Assembly (NCBI GenBank): GCA_027490465.1
Contig: JAIXXZ010000059.1
Coordinates: 1-54,776 of the forward strand
Length of the DNA: 54,776 nt
Reading direction: 5' to 3'
DNA from: Oxalobacteraceae bacterium
GTDB lineage: Bacteria; Pseudomonadota; Gammaproteobacteria; Burkholderiales; Burkholderiaceae_D
Shown piece by piece: positions 20,393 to 29,826 of the stretch (positions are counted from its first letter, which is position 1; every line of letters begins with the position of its first letter). The notes below the pieces were generated by a model. The model made no database searches. It was not told where the DNA came from and saw nothing but the letters and a program-made list of their open reading frames with translations. Both the position numbers and the translations under genes were made by a program.

Positions 20393-20684
20393 GGAGCGAG
20401 GTAGATGCCTGGGTGATGGTCACTGTTGGTTTTGTTTCGACAACAACTTGGATAAAGATCTTTGTTGGCGTAAGCGCCGGATGATAGCTTGTGATGGCCA
20501 GATGACACAAGGAATGCCTTTGCGTCAGCACCTGCAATGCTTGTAGAGTGGGCATTTTTTCCTCGCAAGCGGTATTTTTTTCTAACCCTGTGGCCTCATT
20601 TTGCAGATGGGTCTTGTTGTCTGATCGTGGCATGTGATTTGCAGAGCAGTGCAGGCTTTTTCCATCAATAGCAAGGAGAAATCT

Positions 20685-21464
20685 ATGCCCATGCATCAAA
20701 TCAAGTCCGGTGTCACCGGAATTTTCTTTGGGTTGGTCAGTGCCGCACTTCTGATGAACTCCCTGACCGTTCATCCCCAAGAGAAAGCAAGCAAGCCTTC
20801 CGCATCGCAAGGTAAGGAAACTTCATCCGGCGCATCATCTTCACCCACTGCAAGTGAATCAGCCGGTGCATCGCAGTCCAAACTGAATCAATCCGATGAA
20901 CGAATGATGAAGCAGCTCGCGCAGATACAGCTCTCCGAAATTGCTCTGGCCAAGCTGGCGAAGGAAAAAGCGCAGAGCAATGAAGTGAAAAGCTTTGCCA
21001 ACAATATGCTTGACGATCACACGAAGGCGCATGATGAGCTCAAGCAGCTCGCCCAGTCCAAGGGAGTGAGTTTGCCTGCCGAGGCAGACCGCCAGCTGCA
21101 ATCAGCAGAGAAAAAACTGGCAGCGCTCACGGGAGAAAAATTCGACCGCCAGTACATGAACCATGAGAGTACGCGAGCTTTGAAGGACACTCACCGACTG
21201 CTTGAGCGCATCCACAGCAAGTCAGAGGATGCGGACTTGAAGACCTATGCCAGCAAAATCATCGCGACCGTAAAAACCCAACAGCAGCTGGCGAACGATA
21301 CCCGTAAAAACCTCAGGCCGACCAGCGAGGGTAAAAGTGGTGTGGGCAAATCGGAATCATCAGGATCGCCCGCATCTTCAGGGGCATCCGGTAAATCTGG
21401 TGGAGCGTACGATTCAGGTGCTCCAGGCGGTGACTCCGGCGGTGCTCGCACGCCTCGCCAGTAA
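20685..21464 (+). CDS. DUF4142 family exported protein
   Basis: The 259-residue protein starts at ATG 20685 with AAGGAG just upstream. A signal or anchor segment (about 10-28, GIFFGLVSAALLMNS) precedes a Ser/Ala-rich linker, then an alpha-helical ferritin-like DUF4142 domain (about 65-210, with QIQLSEIALAKLAKEKAQ and NNMLDDHTKAHDELKQLA). The last 45 residues are Gly/Ser-rich. The family is predicted periplasmic or outer-membrane associated; no function is established. Confidence 0.85.
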   Translation: MPMHQIKSGVTGIFFGLVSAALLMNSLTVHPQEKASKPSASQGKETSSGASSSPTASESAGASQSKLNQSDERMMKQLAQIQLSEIALAKLAKEKAQSNEVKSFANNMLDDHTKAHDELKQLAQSKGVSLPAEADRQLQSAEKKLAALTGEKFDRQYMNHESTRALKDTHRLLERIHSKSEDADLKTYASKIIATVKTQQQLANDTRKNLRPTSEGKSGVGKSESSGSPASSGASGKSGGAYDSGAPGGDSGGARTPRQ

Positions 21465-21574
21465 GCCCTGCGCAGGCCGGGACAGGGCGCTTTGGGTACA
21501 ATGGCGGCCTTCCGGCTGCACGGCGATGAGTTTGCATCGCCGGCTCTGCCCACTTTTTTACCGGGCCTGCCTTC

Positions 21575-23176
21575 ATGCTGCGACTCACCGATGTACACCT
21601 TCCGCTTGATCATCCCGAGCACGCATTGAAAGAAGCCGTGCTCGGCAGGCTCGGCATTGCTGCCGATCATCTGCGGGCCCTGCATATCTTTCGTCGTGCG
21701 TTTGATGCGCGAAAAAAATCGGCCATACAGCTGGTGTACACCGTCGATGTCGACGTCGATGATGAGCCTGCGCTGTTATCGCGCCGCTTGCCCAAGCTGG
21801 GGCCTGCGCCCGACCTGAATTACCAATTCGTTGCGCAGGCACCGGCTGGCGCAGGCCTGCGTCCGGTGGTGATTGGTTTCGGACCTTGCGGATTGTTTGC
21901 GGCACTCATTCTTGCGCAATCAGGATTCCGGCCCATCATTATCGAACGCGGTAAACCCGTGCGGGAGCGAACCAAAGACACATTTGGCCTGTGGCGCAAG
22001 CGCGAGCTGCATCCGGAATCCAACGTGCAATTCGGCGAAGGTGGTGCCGGTACTTTTTCTGACGGCAAGTTGTGGACGCAAGTCAGCGATCCGAGGCACT
22101 ACGGTCGTAAGGTACTTGAGGAATTCGTCAAGGCCGATGCGCCGCCCGAAATTCTGTATGTCAGCAAGCCGCATATCGGCACTTTCCGTTTAGTCAAAAT
22201 GATAGAGCAGATGCGTGCCAGCATTATCGCGTTGGGCGGTGAGTTCCGATTTGAGCAGAAGCTGGATGGCCTCGAGATTGTGAATGGAGAAGTGCGCGGC
22301 CTGCATTTGTCGACGGGCGAACAGATCGAGGCAGATCATGTGGTGCTCGCTATTGGTCACAGTGCGCGTGACACGTTTCAGATGGTGCATGACGCGGGTG
22401 TTTACATCGAAGCCAAGCCTTTCTCGATCGGCTTTCGAATCGAACATCCGCAGTCGCTCATTGATCGGGCACGTTTTGGTGTCCATGCCGGAAATCCCAT
22501 CCTTGGCGCAGCAGACTACAAGCTGGTTCATCATGCGAGTAACGGGCGCTCGGTGTACAGCTTTTGTATGTGTCCCGGCGGTACCGTGATCGCTGCAGCA
22601 TCTGAGCCGGGGCGAGTGGTCACCAACGGCATGAGTCAGTATTCGCGCAATGAGCGCAACGCGAATGCAGGCATCGTTGTGGGTATCACCCCGGCGGATT
22701 ATCCGGGCGGACCGCTGGCCGGTATTGAGTTTCAGCGGCAGATCGAGTCACGCGCTTTCGAGGTTGGGGGCGCAGATTACGATGCGCCTGGCCAGCTGGT
22801 TGGTGATTTCATTGCCGCGCGGCCGTCGACCACCTGGGGCTCAGTAATGCCTTCGTACCAACCCGGTGTCAAGCTGGGCAGCCTTGATCCGGTATTGCCA
22901 GCGTATGCGATTGAAGCCATTCGTGAAGCCTTGCCTGCATTTGACAAACAGATTCGTGGTTTCGCCATGCATGATGCGGTACTGACGGGTGTCGAGACAC
23001 GCACTTCATCGCCAGTGCGCATACGTCGTGGCGAGAATTTTCAGAGCATCAATACCGTAGGTCTCTATCCGGCGGGTGAAGGCGCTGGTTACGCCGGCGG
23101 GATCATGTCAGCTGCCATTGATGGCATTCGTGTGGCCGAGGCAGTCGCCCTGTCGATTTGCGCACGCCACAAATAA
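21575..23176 (+). CDS. FAD-dependent dehydrogenase (COG2509-type)
   Basis: This 533-residue flavoprotein has an N-terminal domain of about 90 residues, then the dinucleotide-binding motif VIGFGPCGLFAALILAQSG with the acidic partner IIIERG, and the conserved NVQFGEGGAGTFSDGKL. The C-terminal FAD-contacting stretch is YPAGEGAGYAGGIMSAAIDG. The substrate is unknown. It stands alone after the DUF4142 gene, with a weak hairpin (21465-21488) between them. Confidence 0.88.
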   Translation: MLRLTDVHLPLDHPEHALKEAVLGRLGIAADHLRALHIFRRAFDARKKSAIQLVYTVDVDVDDEPALLSRRLPKLGPAPDLNYQFVAQAPAGAGLRPVVIGFGPCGLFAALILAQSGFRPIIIERGKPVRERTKDTFGLWRKRELHPESNVQFGEGGAGTFSDGKLWTQVSDPRHYGRKVLEEFVKADAPPEILYVSKPHIGTFRLVKMIEQMRASIIALGGEFRFEQKLDGLEIVNGEVRGLHLSTGEQIEADHVVLAIGHSARDTFQMVHDAGVYIEAKPFSIGFRIEHPQSLIDRARFGVHAGNPILGAADYKLVHHASNGRSVYSFCMCPGGTVIAAASEPGRVVTNGMSQYSRNERNANAGIVVGITPADYPGGPLAGIEFQRQIESRAFEVGGADYDAPGQLVGDFIAARPSTTWGSVMPSYQPGVKLGSLDPVLPAYAIEAIREALPAFDKQIRGFAMHDAVLTGVETRTSSPVRIRRGENFQSINTVGLYPAGEGAGYAGGIMSAAIDGIRVAEAVALSICARHK

Positions 23177-23201
23177 CAAGGGCCGCTTGACGCGGCCCTT
23201 G
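23177..23201. terminator. Hairpin between the FAD-dependent gene and phaP
   Basis: CAAGGGCCGC pairs perfectly with GCGGCCCTTG around a 5-nt loop. It sits between convergent genes and overlaps the end of the upstream stop region. U-tracts are weak on the plus strand and moderate on the minus strand. Confidence 0.55.
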
Positions 23202-23229
23202 ATCAAATCGTCATGACGACGACGATTTT

Positions 23230-23793
23230 TTAGTGCTTCTTCGAGCGAGCTGGCTTTTCAGCGGCTGGTACGAAATGCTTGGTGGCTTCGTTCATGCTGT
23301 CTTCCATCGTTTCTGCTGCATGCTTGCCAGCTTTGACGAGTTGCTCGTAGGCGGCGTTTGCATTCGCAACGCTGGCTTTGAGCATGGAGACGGCGTTTTC
23401 GGTACCGGCCGGCGCTGCTTTCGACAAATCGTCGATCAGCTTGTTGACCTGGCGCGACGTTTCGCTGATGCGAGCTTCGGTGACTTTGGTGAATTCAGCT
23501 TGTGCACGCGTTGCGATGCTGGCCACATGACGGCCGTAGGCGAGCACTTTCTCGGCGTTCGGTTGGGCTTGTGATGATGTCAGGGCAATGATTTCCTGCG
23601 GATCTTTTGCAGAAAGAATTTGTTGCGCGGCAGCAGAGCTGTGCTCGAGCGAAGCTTTTGCGGTGGCGATATTCAGTTCAACCAGCTCAGCCATGCTGTG
23701 CAGCGTCTTGTTCGCGAAATCATTCATTGCAGCAATTTGGGCGTCGAAGGATGCCTTGGTGGCATTGGAAAACTGATCAGCGGTAGAAAACAT
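23230..23793 (-). CDS. phaP: Phasin (PHA granule-associated protein)
   Basis: This 187-residue, mostly alpha-helical protein begins MFSTADQFSNATKASFDAQI and carries the phasin signature around MNDFANKTLHSMAELVELN and AKASLEHSSAAAQQILS. Phasins coat polyhydroxyalkanoate granules. The start ATG 23793 has AAGGAG just upstream, which excludes the longer reading to 23931. The tail is Lys-rich. A good promoter and a palindrome lie upstream. Confidence 0.93.
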   Translation of the reverse strand: MFSTADQFSNATKASFDAQIAAMNDFANKTLHSMAELVELNIATAKASLEHSSAAAQQILSAKDPQEIIALTSSQAQPNAEKVLAYGRHVASIATRAQAEFTKVTEARISETSRQVNKLIDDLSKAAPAGTENAVSMLKASVANANAAYEQLVKAGKHAAETMEDSMNEATKHFVPAAEKPARSKKH

Positions 23794-23861
23794 GGCGTTT
23801 CTCCTTGTTGTTGGGGTTAATTTTGGTCGGCGCCGTCGCTTTGTGCGCCGCAACAAGCCGG

Positions 23862-23909
23862 ATTTTACGAGCTTCCACTCTGCTGTCAAGCACTTTTTTG
23901 TGCGGCACA
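23862..23909 (-). promoter_or_regulatory. phaP promoter with palindromic operator candidate
   Basis: On the minus strand TTGACA (23884-23889) is spaced 16 bp from TAAAAT (23862-23867). Just upstream of the -35 lies the palindrome TGTGCCGCACA (23899-23909), flanked by T-rich and A-rich sequence. In related bacteria phasin promoters are controlled by PhaR at TGC-containing sites, so this palindrome is a reasonable PhaR operator candidate. Confidence 0.6.
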
Positions 23910-24049
23910 GCAAAAACAATCTCAATTCCACGCCGACGTTGCCATTTAAAAAATATTTCCTGTAAAAAAGCCAGCGTTTGGACGGTTTTCCCCAGGAATT
24001 GACTGGCAGACTCCTATAATCCGTGACCCGTCTACGAGTGCGACCCAGA

Positions 24050-25702
24050 ATGAATACCGCTCACTATGCTCAGTGGCCCGCAGGACTGCCCCATGAGCTC
24101 AATCCGCCAGAGACCAGCGTTTACGTCAACCTCGACATTTCTGCGCGTCGTTATCCCAACAAAGCGGCGCTGATTTTTTATGGTCGGGAAATCAGCTATC
24201 GCCAGCTGCAAGAAGAGGTCGATGCGCTGGCAGGCTATCTGCAGCAGGTGTGCGGCCTTAGTCGAGGCGACCGGGTGCTGCTGCACATGCAGAATTGCCC
24301 GCAGTTCGTTATCGGGTTTTACGCCATCCTGCGCGCAGATGCCGTGGTGGTACCGGTGAATCCTATGTTGCTGACCGATGAATTGCGTCACACCGTCGAG
24401 GATAGTGGCGCGCGTGTCGTGTTGTCTGCACAGGAATTGCTGCCGCAACTTCAGCCGTTGCGAACGGAGGGCTTGATTCGGCACGCGATTATTGCGCGCT
24501 ATGCCGATTACATTGGCGACAGTGACGATCCTATGCCTGACTGGGTAAAAAACGCTCGCCCGCCTGTGACTGATTTGACCTTCACGCAATGGGATCAGGC
24601 GGTCGCAGCAGCGAAGCAGCCAGCCCCGCACCAGGCGGGCCCCGACGATCTGGCTTGCATGCCCTACACATCAGGTACCACTGGTCGACCAAAAGGCTGC
24701 ATGCACACGCACCGCAACATGATGTTTCCAGTCGTCAGTGCCGCGCTGTGGTCGGGTGGTTCGCCCGACCATAATGTACTTGCCTGCCTGCCGATGTTTC
24801 ATGTGACGGGCATGCAGATCAGCATGAACACCGCCATCTACACCAGCGCGACTCTGATCATCATGCCGCGGTGGGATCGCGATCTTGCCGGCCGCTGGAT
24901 TACGCGCTATCGGATCACTAGCTGGACCAGCATCCCGACGATGATGATCGACTTCCTCTCCAACCCGAAGCTTGAGGAATATGACATCAGCAGTCTCAAG
25001 CGCGTCTCGGGTGGTGGCGCAGCGATGCCTGCCGCTATCGCTCAAAAATTGCTCGACCTCACTGGTCTGCGCTACATGGAAGGCTATGGTTTGTCGGAAA
25101 CCATAGCCACCACGCACTCCAATCCCATCCAGAATCTGAAGCAGCAATGCTTGGGCATACCGATTTTCTCGGTAGATTCGCGCGTGATTGATCCTGAAAC
25201 GCATGCGACATTGCCAGCGAATGAGGTGGGTGAAATCATCATGCACGGACCGCAGATTTTTCAGGGCTACTGGGGCGATGAAGAAAAAACCCGCGAGGCC
25301 TTCATTGAGATCGATGGTAAATCTTTTTTCCGTTCGGGTGATCTGGGCTATGTGGACGACGACGGTTTTTTCTTTTTTACGGATCGCCTCAAACGCATGA
25401 TCAATGCCAGTGGTTACAAAGTCTGGCCCGCCGAAGTGGAAGCCATGATGTACCGCCATCCGGCTATTCGCGAATGCTGCATCATCGCGGCCAAAGATGA
25501 TTATCGTGGTGAGACGGTCAAGGCCGTCGTCGTCCTGAAAGACGGCGCGAGTTTGACAGCAGACGCTCTCATACAGTGGGCGCGCGAACAAATGGCGGCA
25601 TACAAAGTACCGCGTCTCGTCGCATTTGTTGATGCATTGCCGAAATCGGCCACGGGCAAAGTCATGTGGCGTCAATTACAGGAAGCCGAGCAGCAGAAAT
25701 GA
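24050..25702 (+). CDS. AMP-dependent acyl-CoA synthetase/ligase
   Basis: The 550-residue enzyme belongs to the ANL superfamily that activates carboxylic acids as acyl-AMP and then acyl-CoA. It shows the phosphate-binding YTSGTTGRPKGCMHTH, GYGLSETIATTH, SGDLGYVDDDGFFFFTDRLK and the C-terminal catalytic-lysine region KSATGKVMW. Medium or long-chain fatty acids are the likely substrates, but specificity is not visible. ATG 24050 is preferred over GTG 24023 because TATAAT at 24016-24021 would place transcription start near the GTG. It overlaps the next gene by ATGA. Confidence 0.88.
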   Translation: MNTAHYAQWPAGLPHELNPPETSVYVNLDISARRYPNKAALIFYGREISYRQLQEEVDALAGYLQQVCGLSRGDRVLLHMQNCPQFVIGFYAILRADAVVVPVNPMLLTDELRHTVEDSGARVVLSAQELLPQLQPLRTEGLIRHAIIARYADYIGDSDDPMPDWVKNARPPVTDLTFTQWDQAVAAAKQPAPHQAGPDDLACMPYTSGTTGRPKGCMHTHRNMMFPVVSAALWSGGSPDHNVLACLPMFHVTGMQISMNTAIYTSATLIIMPRWDRDLAGRWITRYRITSWTSIPTMMIDFLSNPKLEEYDISSLKRVSGGGAAMPAAIAQKLLDLTGLRYMEGYGLSETIATTHSNPIQNLKQQCLGIPIFSVDSRVIDPETHATLPANEVGEIIMHGPQIFQGYWGDEEKTREAFIEIDGKSFFRSGDLGYVDDDGFFFFTDRLKRMINASGYKVWPAEVEAMMYRHPAIRECCIIAAKDDYRGETVKAVVVLKDGASLTADALIQWAREQMAAYKVPRLVAFVDALPKSATGKVMWRQLQEAEQQK

Positions 25703-27297
25703 GTGTCGTGTTGTGCACGCTGAATGCGCGTTATTCCCACACCTCGCTTGGGCTGCGCTATCTGCTCGCCAACATGGGCGAATTGCAGCCGCAAACACAG
25801 ATACAGGAATTCGTCATTGGCGTGCGTGCCGCCGATGTCGTCGAAAAGCTGCTCGCGCTACAACCGCGTCTGATCGGTTTTGGTGTCTATATCTGGAATG
25901 TCGACGAGCTCACGCACATCGTGGCGTTATTGAAGCGCGTCGCGCCAGAAATTACCATTGTGCTGGGTGGCCCGGAGGTCTCTCACGAGACAAATGAGCA
26001 GCGCATCATTGCACTGGCAGATTACGTCGTGACCGGTTGGGGTGACACGACCTTCCCCCGATTGTGCTCAGAGATTCTGAATGGTCCAAAGCCCCTGATG
26101 AAAATTCACGCGGGCGAACAACCTGCCATGGATCAGATCGCTTTTCCCTATGCGCATTACAGTGCCGAAGATATTGCACAGCGCACCGTTTATGTAGAAG
26201 CTTCCCGAGGTTGTCCGTTCAAATGCGAATTTTGTTTATCCGCGCTCGACAAAACGGCGTGGCCATTTCCGCTGGATGATCTATTGCGCGAACTCGACAC
26301 GCTGCATGCGCGAGGTGCGAGAGTATTCAAATTTGTTGATCGCACTTTCAATCTGAACATCAACAACAGCCTGCGTATTCTGCAATTCTTCCTTGATAAG
26401 CTCCGTGAGTTTCCGGACGACCCTGTATTTGCGCATTTTGAACTGGTGCCAGATCATTTGCCGGATGCACTGAAAGACAGCCTACGAAAATTTCCGCCCG
26501 GCGCCCTGCAATTCGAAATCGGTATCCAAAGCTTCAATCCTGAGGTGCAGGCGCGCATCAGCCGCAAGCAAAACAATGAAAAGGCGATGGCCAATTTGCG
26601 CTGGCTTCGGGAGGACACCCACGCCCATTTGCATGTCGATCTGATCGCAGGATTACCCGGCGAAGACGTCGATAGCTTTGCGCGCGGCTTCGATCAGCTG
26701 GTCGCTTTGCAGCCGCATGAAATTCAGTTCGGCATACTCAAGCGTCTGCGTGGTACGCCCATCATCCGGCATACACAAGCCTACGGGATGGTGTTCGATC
26801 CGGCACCGCCGTATCAGATTCTTGCGAACGACGGTATTGATTTCAATACGATGCAAAGACTGGTGCGATTTGCCCGCTATTGGGATCTGGTGGCGAACTC
26901 GGGTCGTTTTTCTGAACGTCTGCCCGAGATTTTGGGTGATGCACCTTTCGCCCGATTTCTTGCGCTGTCAGACTGGTTGTATGCGAATACAGATGCGACG
27001 CATCGTATCTCGCCCGAGCGACTTGGTCGTTTGTTGGATGCGTGGTTGCAGACACAGTCCGCGGGCTGGGCTGAAAATCAGGAAGAACAGCAAGAGCGGA
27101 CGCTAGAGACAGCGGACGATGACAAGCCTTCATCCGCCAGCGAGAAAAACAAATTGTCAGCGACGCGCCGACAGCAGCGACATCAGGCAGCGGTGCCTTC
27201 GGCGGTTGCGCGCCAGGCCTCGATTAGCGATCGCGCCTCATCACTCAGCGAGGACAACGGACGCGTGCGCGCACGCTCGAAAATCATCAGCGCATAA
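25699..27297 (+). CDS. B12-binding-domain radical SAM protein
   Basis: The 532-residue protein has an N-terminal cobalamin-binding-like domain (about 1-140, with LGGPEVSHE) and a radical SAM core with the iron-sulfur motif CPFKCEFC (about 180). Later stretches such as IGIQSFNPEVQARISRKQN and HVDLIAGLPGED fit the radical SAM barrel, and the region after about 380 fits DUF4080. The final 80 residues are Gln/Ser/Glu-rich and overlap the DUF3717 gene antisense. It starts inside the stop of the acyl-CoA-synthetase-like gene (ATGA), so the two are translationally coupled. Confidence 0.85.
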   Translation: MSVVLCTLNARYSHTSLGLRYLLANMGELQPQTQIQEFVIGVRAADVVEKLLALQPRLIGFGVYIWNVDELTHIVALLKRVAPEITIVLGGPEVSHETNEQRIIALADYVVTGWGDTTFPRLCSEILNGPKPLMKIHAGEQPAMDQIAFPYAHYSAEDIAQRTVYVEASRGCPFKCEFCLSALDKTAWPFPLDDLLRELDTLHARGARVFKFVDRTFNLNINNSLRILQFFLDKLREFPDDPVFAHFELVPDHLPDALKDSLRKFPPGALQFEIGIQSFNPEVQARISRKQNNEKAMANLRWLREDTHAHLHVDLIAGLPGEDVDSFARGFDQLVALQPHEIQFGILKRLRGTPIIRHTQAYGMVFDPAPPYQILANDGIDFNTMQRLVRFARYWDLVANSGRFSERLPEILGDAPFARFLALSDWLYANTDATHRISPERLGRLLDAWLQTQSAGWAENQEEQQERTLETADDDKPSSASEKNKLSATRRQQRHQAAVPSAVARQASISDRASSLSEDNGRVRARSKIISA

Positions 27298-27410
27298 GCA
27301 TCCGCGAGCGCGTTCACTTCGGGCGATAGTGCGCGCTCCTCGCCCGAGGCAGGTCGCACTCTCCGCCAGTAATTGATAGCGGATTCCAGTTCAGTCAGTG
27401 TCAAGTCCAT
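27183..27410 (-). CDS. DUF3717 family small protein
   Basis: This 75-residue protein starts MDLTLTELESAINYWRRVRP and contains GEERALSPEVNALADAYALM, which matches the DUF3717 family of Burkholderiales. No function is known. Start is ATG 27410. Its 3' part overlaps the end of the radical SAM reading frame by 115 bp in antisense. It is followed downstream by nothing on its own strand. Confidence 0.8.
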   Translation of the reverse strand: MDLTLTELESAINYWRRVRPASGEERALSPEVNALADAYALMIFERARTRPLSSLSDEARSLIEAWRATAEGTAA

Positions 27411-27481
27411 CGCGCTATTGTACCGTTGTAGCGTTGATCTCTCCGCATCAGTCCCGGCGGCCAAGGCCGCCGGCAACCGAA

Positions 27482-28513
27482 TCAGTTAAGCCCCAATTCC
27501 TTGCTCAGCAAATCCGCACCAGCGGCCAGTGCGCGCAGCTTGGCGGTTGCCACTTCTCGTGGCATGGTGACCAGACCGCAATTCGTGCAACCCTGTATGT
27601 GCTCCACATCGGCGTACTGCATCGCCTTGCGCAGCACATTCGCGACTGCCTCGGGTGTCTCAACCTGATGGGTGCCGACGTCGATAGCGCCCACCAACAC
27701 GTCTTTACCTCTGAGCATCTCGATAAATTCCATGGGCACACGCGAGTTTTGGCATTCCAGACTCACCTGATCAATGTGGCTCTTGGCCAGTAGCGGGAAG
27801 ACGTGCTCATACTGACGCCACTCTTCACCCAGGCCTTGTTTCCATTTGATATTCGCTTCAATGCCATAGCCATAGCAAATATGTACGGCTGATTTGCATG
27901 ACAGGTCCTGGGCCGCACGTTCCAGTGTTTTGACGCCCCAGTCGCGCACTTCATCAAAAAATACATTGAATGCCGGTTCATCAAACTGCACCACATCAAC
28001 ACCCACAGCCGCGAGTTCTTTTGCTTCTTCATTCAGGATCTCGGCAAAGGCCCAGGCCAGCTTTTCACGGCTCTTGTAGTAATCGTCGTACAACGTGTCG
28101 ATCATCGTCATCGGGCCGGGCAGCGTAAATTTGATAGGCCCCTGTGTGAGCGCGCGCAAGCGCTTGGCATCCTCCACGAAGACTGAGCGGGTGCGAGTGA
28201 CTTTATCAACGACGACGGGCACTTCGGCGTCATAACGGTTGCGGATGCGTACGGTTTTGCGATTGACGAAATCCACGCCACCCAAATGATCGATGAAGGT
28301 CGTCACGAAATGCTGACGCGTCTGCTCCCCATCACCAATGACGGTAATGCCCGAGCGCAGCTGATCATCCACGGCCAGTCGCATTGCATCCGTCTTTGCC
28401 TGTGCCAATGCTTCTCCCTGCAATTGCCAGGGTGCCCAGAGTTTTTCGGGCTCGGCTAACCAGGCCGGTTTGGGCAGGCTGCCGGAAATAGCTGTTTTGA
28501 TGCGCTTTGACAT
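27482..28513 (-). CDS. Core methionine synthase, MesD-like (MetE C-terminal-like)
   Basis: The 343-residue protein equals only the catalytic domain of MetE. It shows SGITVIGDGEQTRQHFVTTF, PGPMTMIDTLYDDYYKSREK, VVQFDEPAFNVFF, AVHICYGYG and the zinc-type GCTNCGLVTMPRE. MetE and relatives transfer a methyl group to homocysteine. MesD-type short enzymes make methionine without folate and are reported to need the partner MesX (DUF1852) and oxygen. No MesX homologue is visible in this window. The DUF3717 gene lies just downstream and the aminotransferase upstream. Confidence 0.82.
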   Translation of the reverse strand: MSKRIKTAISGSLPKPAWLAEPEKLWAPWQLQGEALAQAKTDAMRLAVDDQLRSGITVIGDGEQTRQHFVTTFIDHLGGVDFVNRKTVRIRNRYDAEVPVVVDKVTRTRSVFVEDAKRLRALTQGPIKFTLPGPMTMIDTLYDDYYKSREKLAWAFAEILNEEAKELAAVGVDVVQFDEPAFNVFFDEVRDWGVKTLERAAQDLSCKSAVHICYGYGIEANIKWKQGLGEEWRQYEHVFPLLAKSHIDQVSLECQNSRVPMEFIEMLRGKDVLVGAIDVGTHQVETPEAVANVLRKAMQYADVEHIQGCTNCGLVTMPREVATAKLRALAAGADLLSKELGLN

Positions 28514-28620
28514 GGGGTCTCCCGAGATGGCGTCTTGTTATGTGTGGGACTGCAATGAGCAGACTATTATGCCGCAGTCGGTTGTCAGCGGGACATCGGG
28601 CTCGGGATAGCGGGCTGATC

Positions 28621-29826
28621 TCAGCGCTTGCCGATGAACGCTTCCAGTCGCTGCACGCCATGTGACAGGCGTTCAATGGCACTCGCAAAACACCAACGGA
28701 TAGCACCCTCGCCCTCTGGACCGAACGCGCTTCCGGGCGCAAGACCCAGTCCGGCTTCACTCACCAGTCGCTTGCACAGGGCGAGTGAATCTGTTTCGCC
28801 TTCGATGCGGAAGAACAGATACATCGCACCCGCAGGGCGCGGAGCAACGATGCCCGCGTCACGGAAAACGGGCCTTGATAGCTGTTCATAAAGATAATTG
28901 CGTGCTTCGGTGTAGCGGGCGATGGAATGCGCGACGATATCTTCACCGCGCTCGACGGCGACGATGCCGGCTTTTTGCACAAAGCCTGGCGCGCATGAGG
29001 TGTTGTATTCGATCAGTTTGCCCAGATCAGCCATCAGCGAGCTGGGTACTTGCATCCAGCCCAATCGCCAACCCGTCATCAGCCAGGACTTTGAAAAGCT
29101 GTTGGTCGAGACCACGCGTTCATTGGTGTCAGCAATGTCAAGAAACGAGGGTGCACAGTTGCGCGTGCCGGCCGGGACATCATAGACCAGTCGCTCATAC
29201 ACATCGTCTGCCAGTAACCAGATACCGTGTTTGCGGCAGTGATCGAGAACGACCTGCTGCTGCGATCTCGGCATGGTCCAGCCAGTGGGATTATTGGGCG
29301 AGTTGATCAGCAGTGCTTTTGTATCCGGTGTCAGTGAATCCAGCAGCTGATCAAGATCGAGTTCCCAGAGGGGGTCGGCGTGCTGTGTCGATAATTGCAA
29401 GGGTACGGAAATAACCTCAGCGCCCAAAATCTTTGGTATCTCGATCAGATTGGGCCACAGGGGTGTGACGATCACAACCCGGTCGCCAGGATTGAGCAGG
29501 AGCTGCGCCACCAGCATCAGTGCAGAGACACCGGACGAGGTAACAGCGATATACTCCGCGCTCACTGGCTGATGCAGCGCTGAAGCGTAGTGAGCGAGTG
29601 CCTCGCGCAGTGCCGGTATGCCGAGATTGTGTGTGTAAAACGTGTCACCCGTATCCAGCGCCGACTTGGCCGCTTCTCGAATGAAATCAGGCGTGACTTC
29701 ATCGGGCTCGCCAAACCAGAACGGCAGTACATCCGTGCGACCCATACCTGCATTGGCGACTTCGCGTATGCGCGATGCGACCAGCGATTGCACGGCAGGA
29801 CGAGAAAGGGTGTCGTGTGTCTTCAT
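28621..29826 (-). CDS. PLP-dependent aminotransferase, class I/II
   Basis: This 401-residue fold-type I aminotransferase has the PLP lysine in TNSFSKSWLMTGWRLGW, the NSPNNPTGWTMP stretch and the C-terminal arginine region GAIRWCFASA. The substrate is likely an amino acid but is not resolved. Start ATG 29826 overlaps the TGA of the preceding small gene (TGATG), which fixes the start and shows translational coupling. Confidence 0.88.
   Translation of the reverse strand: MKTHDTLSRPAVQSLVASRIREVANAGMGRTDVLPFWFGEPDEVTPDFIREAAKSALDTGDTFYTHNLGIPALREALAHYASALHQPVSAEYIAVTSSGVSALMLVAQLLLNPGDRVVIVTPLWPNLIEIPKILGAEVISVPLQLSTQHADPLWELDLDQLLDSLTPDTKALLINSPNNPTGWTMPRSQQQVVLDHCRKHGIWLLADDVYERLVYDVPAGTRNCAPSFLDIADTNERVVSTNSFSKSWLMTGWRLGWMQVPSSLMADLGKLIEYNTSCAPGFVQKAGIVAVERGEDIVAHSIARYTEARNYLYEQLSRPVFRDAGIVAPRPAGAMYLFFRIEGETDSLALCKRLVSEAGLGLAPGSAFGPEGEGAIRWCFASAIERLSHGVQRLEAFIGKR

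Noticed and set aside
23794-23931. Longer start of phaP
   Set aside because: The extension covers the phaP leader and promoter -10 element and lacks phasin similarity.
24671-25675. Minus-strand frame of 334 codons opposite the acyl-CoA-synthetase-like gene
   Set aside because: Its composition (rich in His, Arg, Gln) is typical of an antisense shadow and the sense gene has all family motifs.
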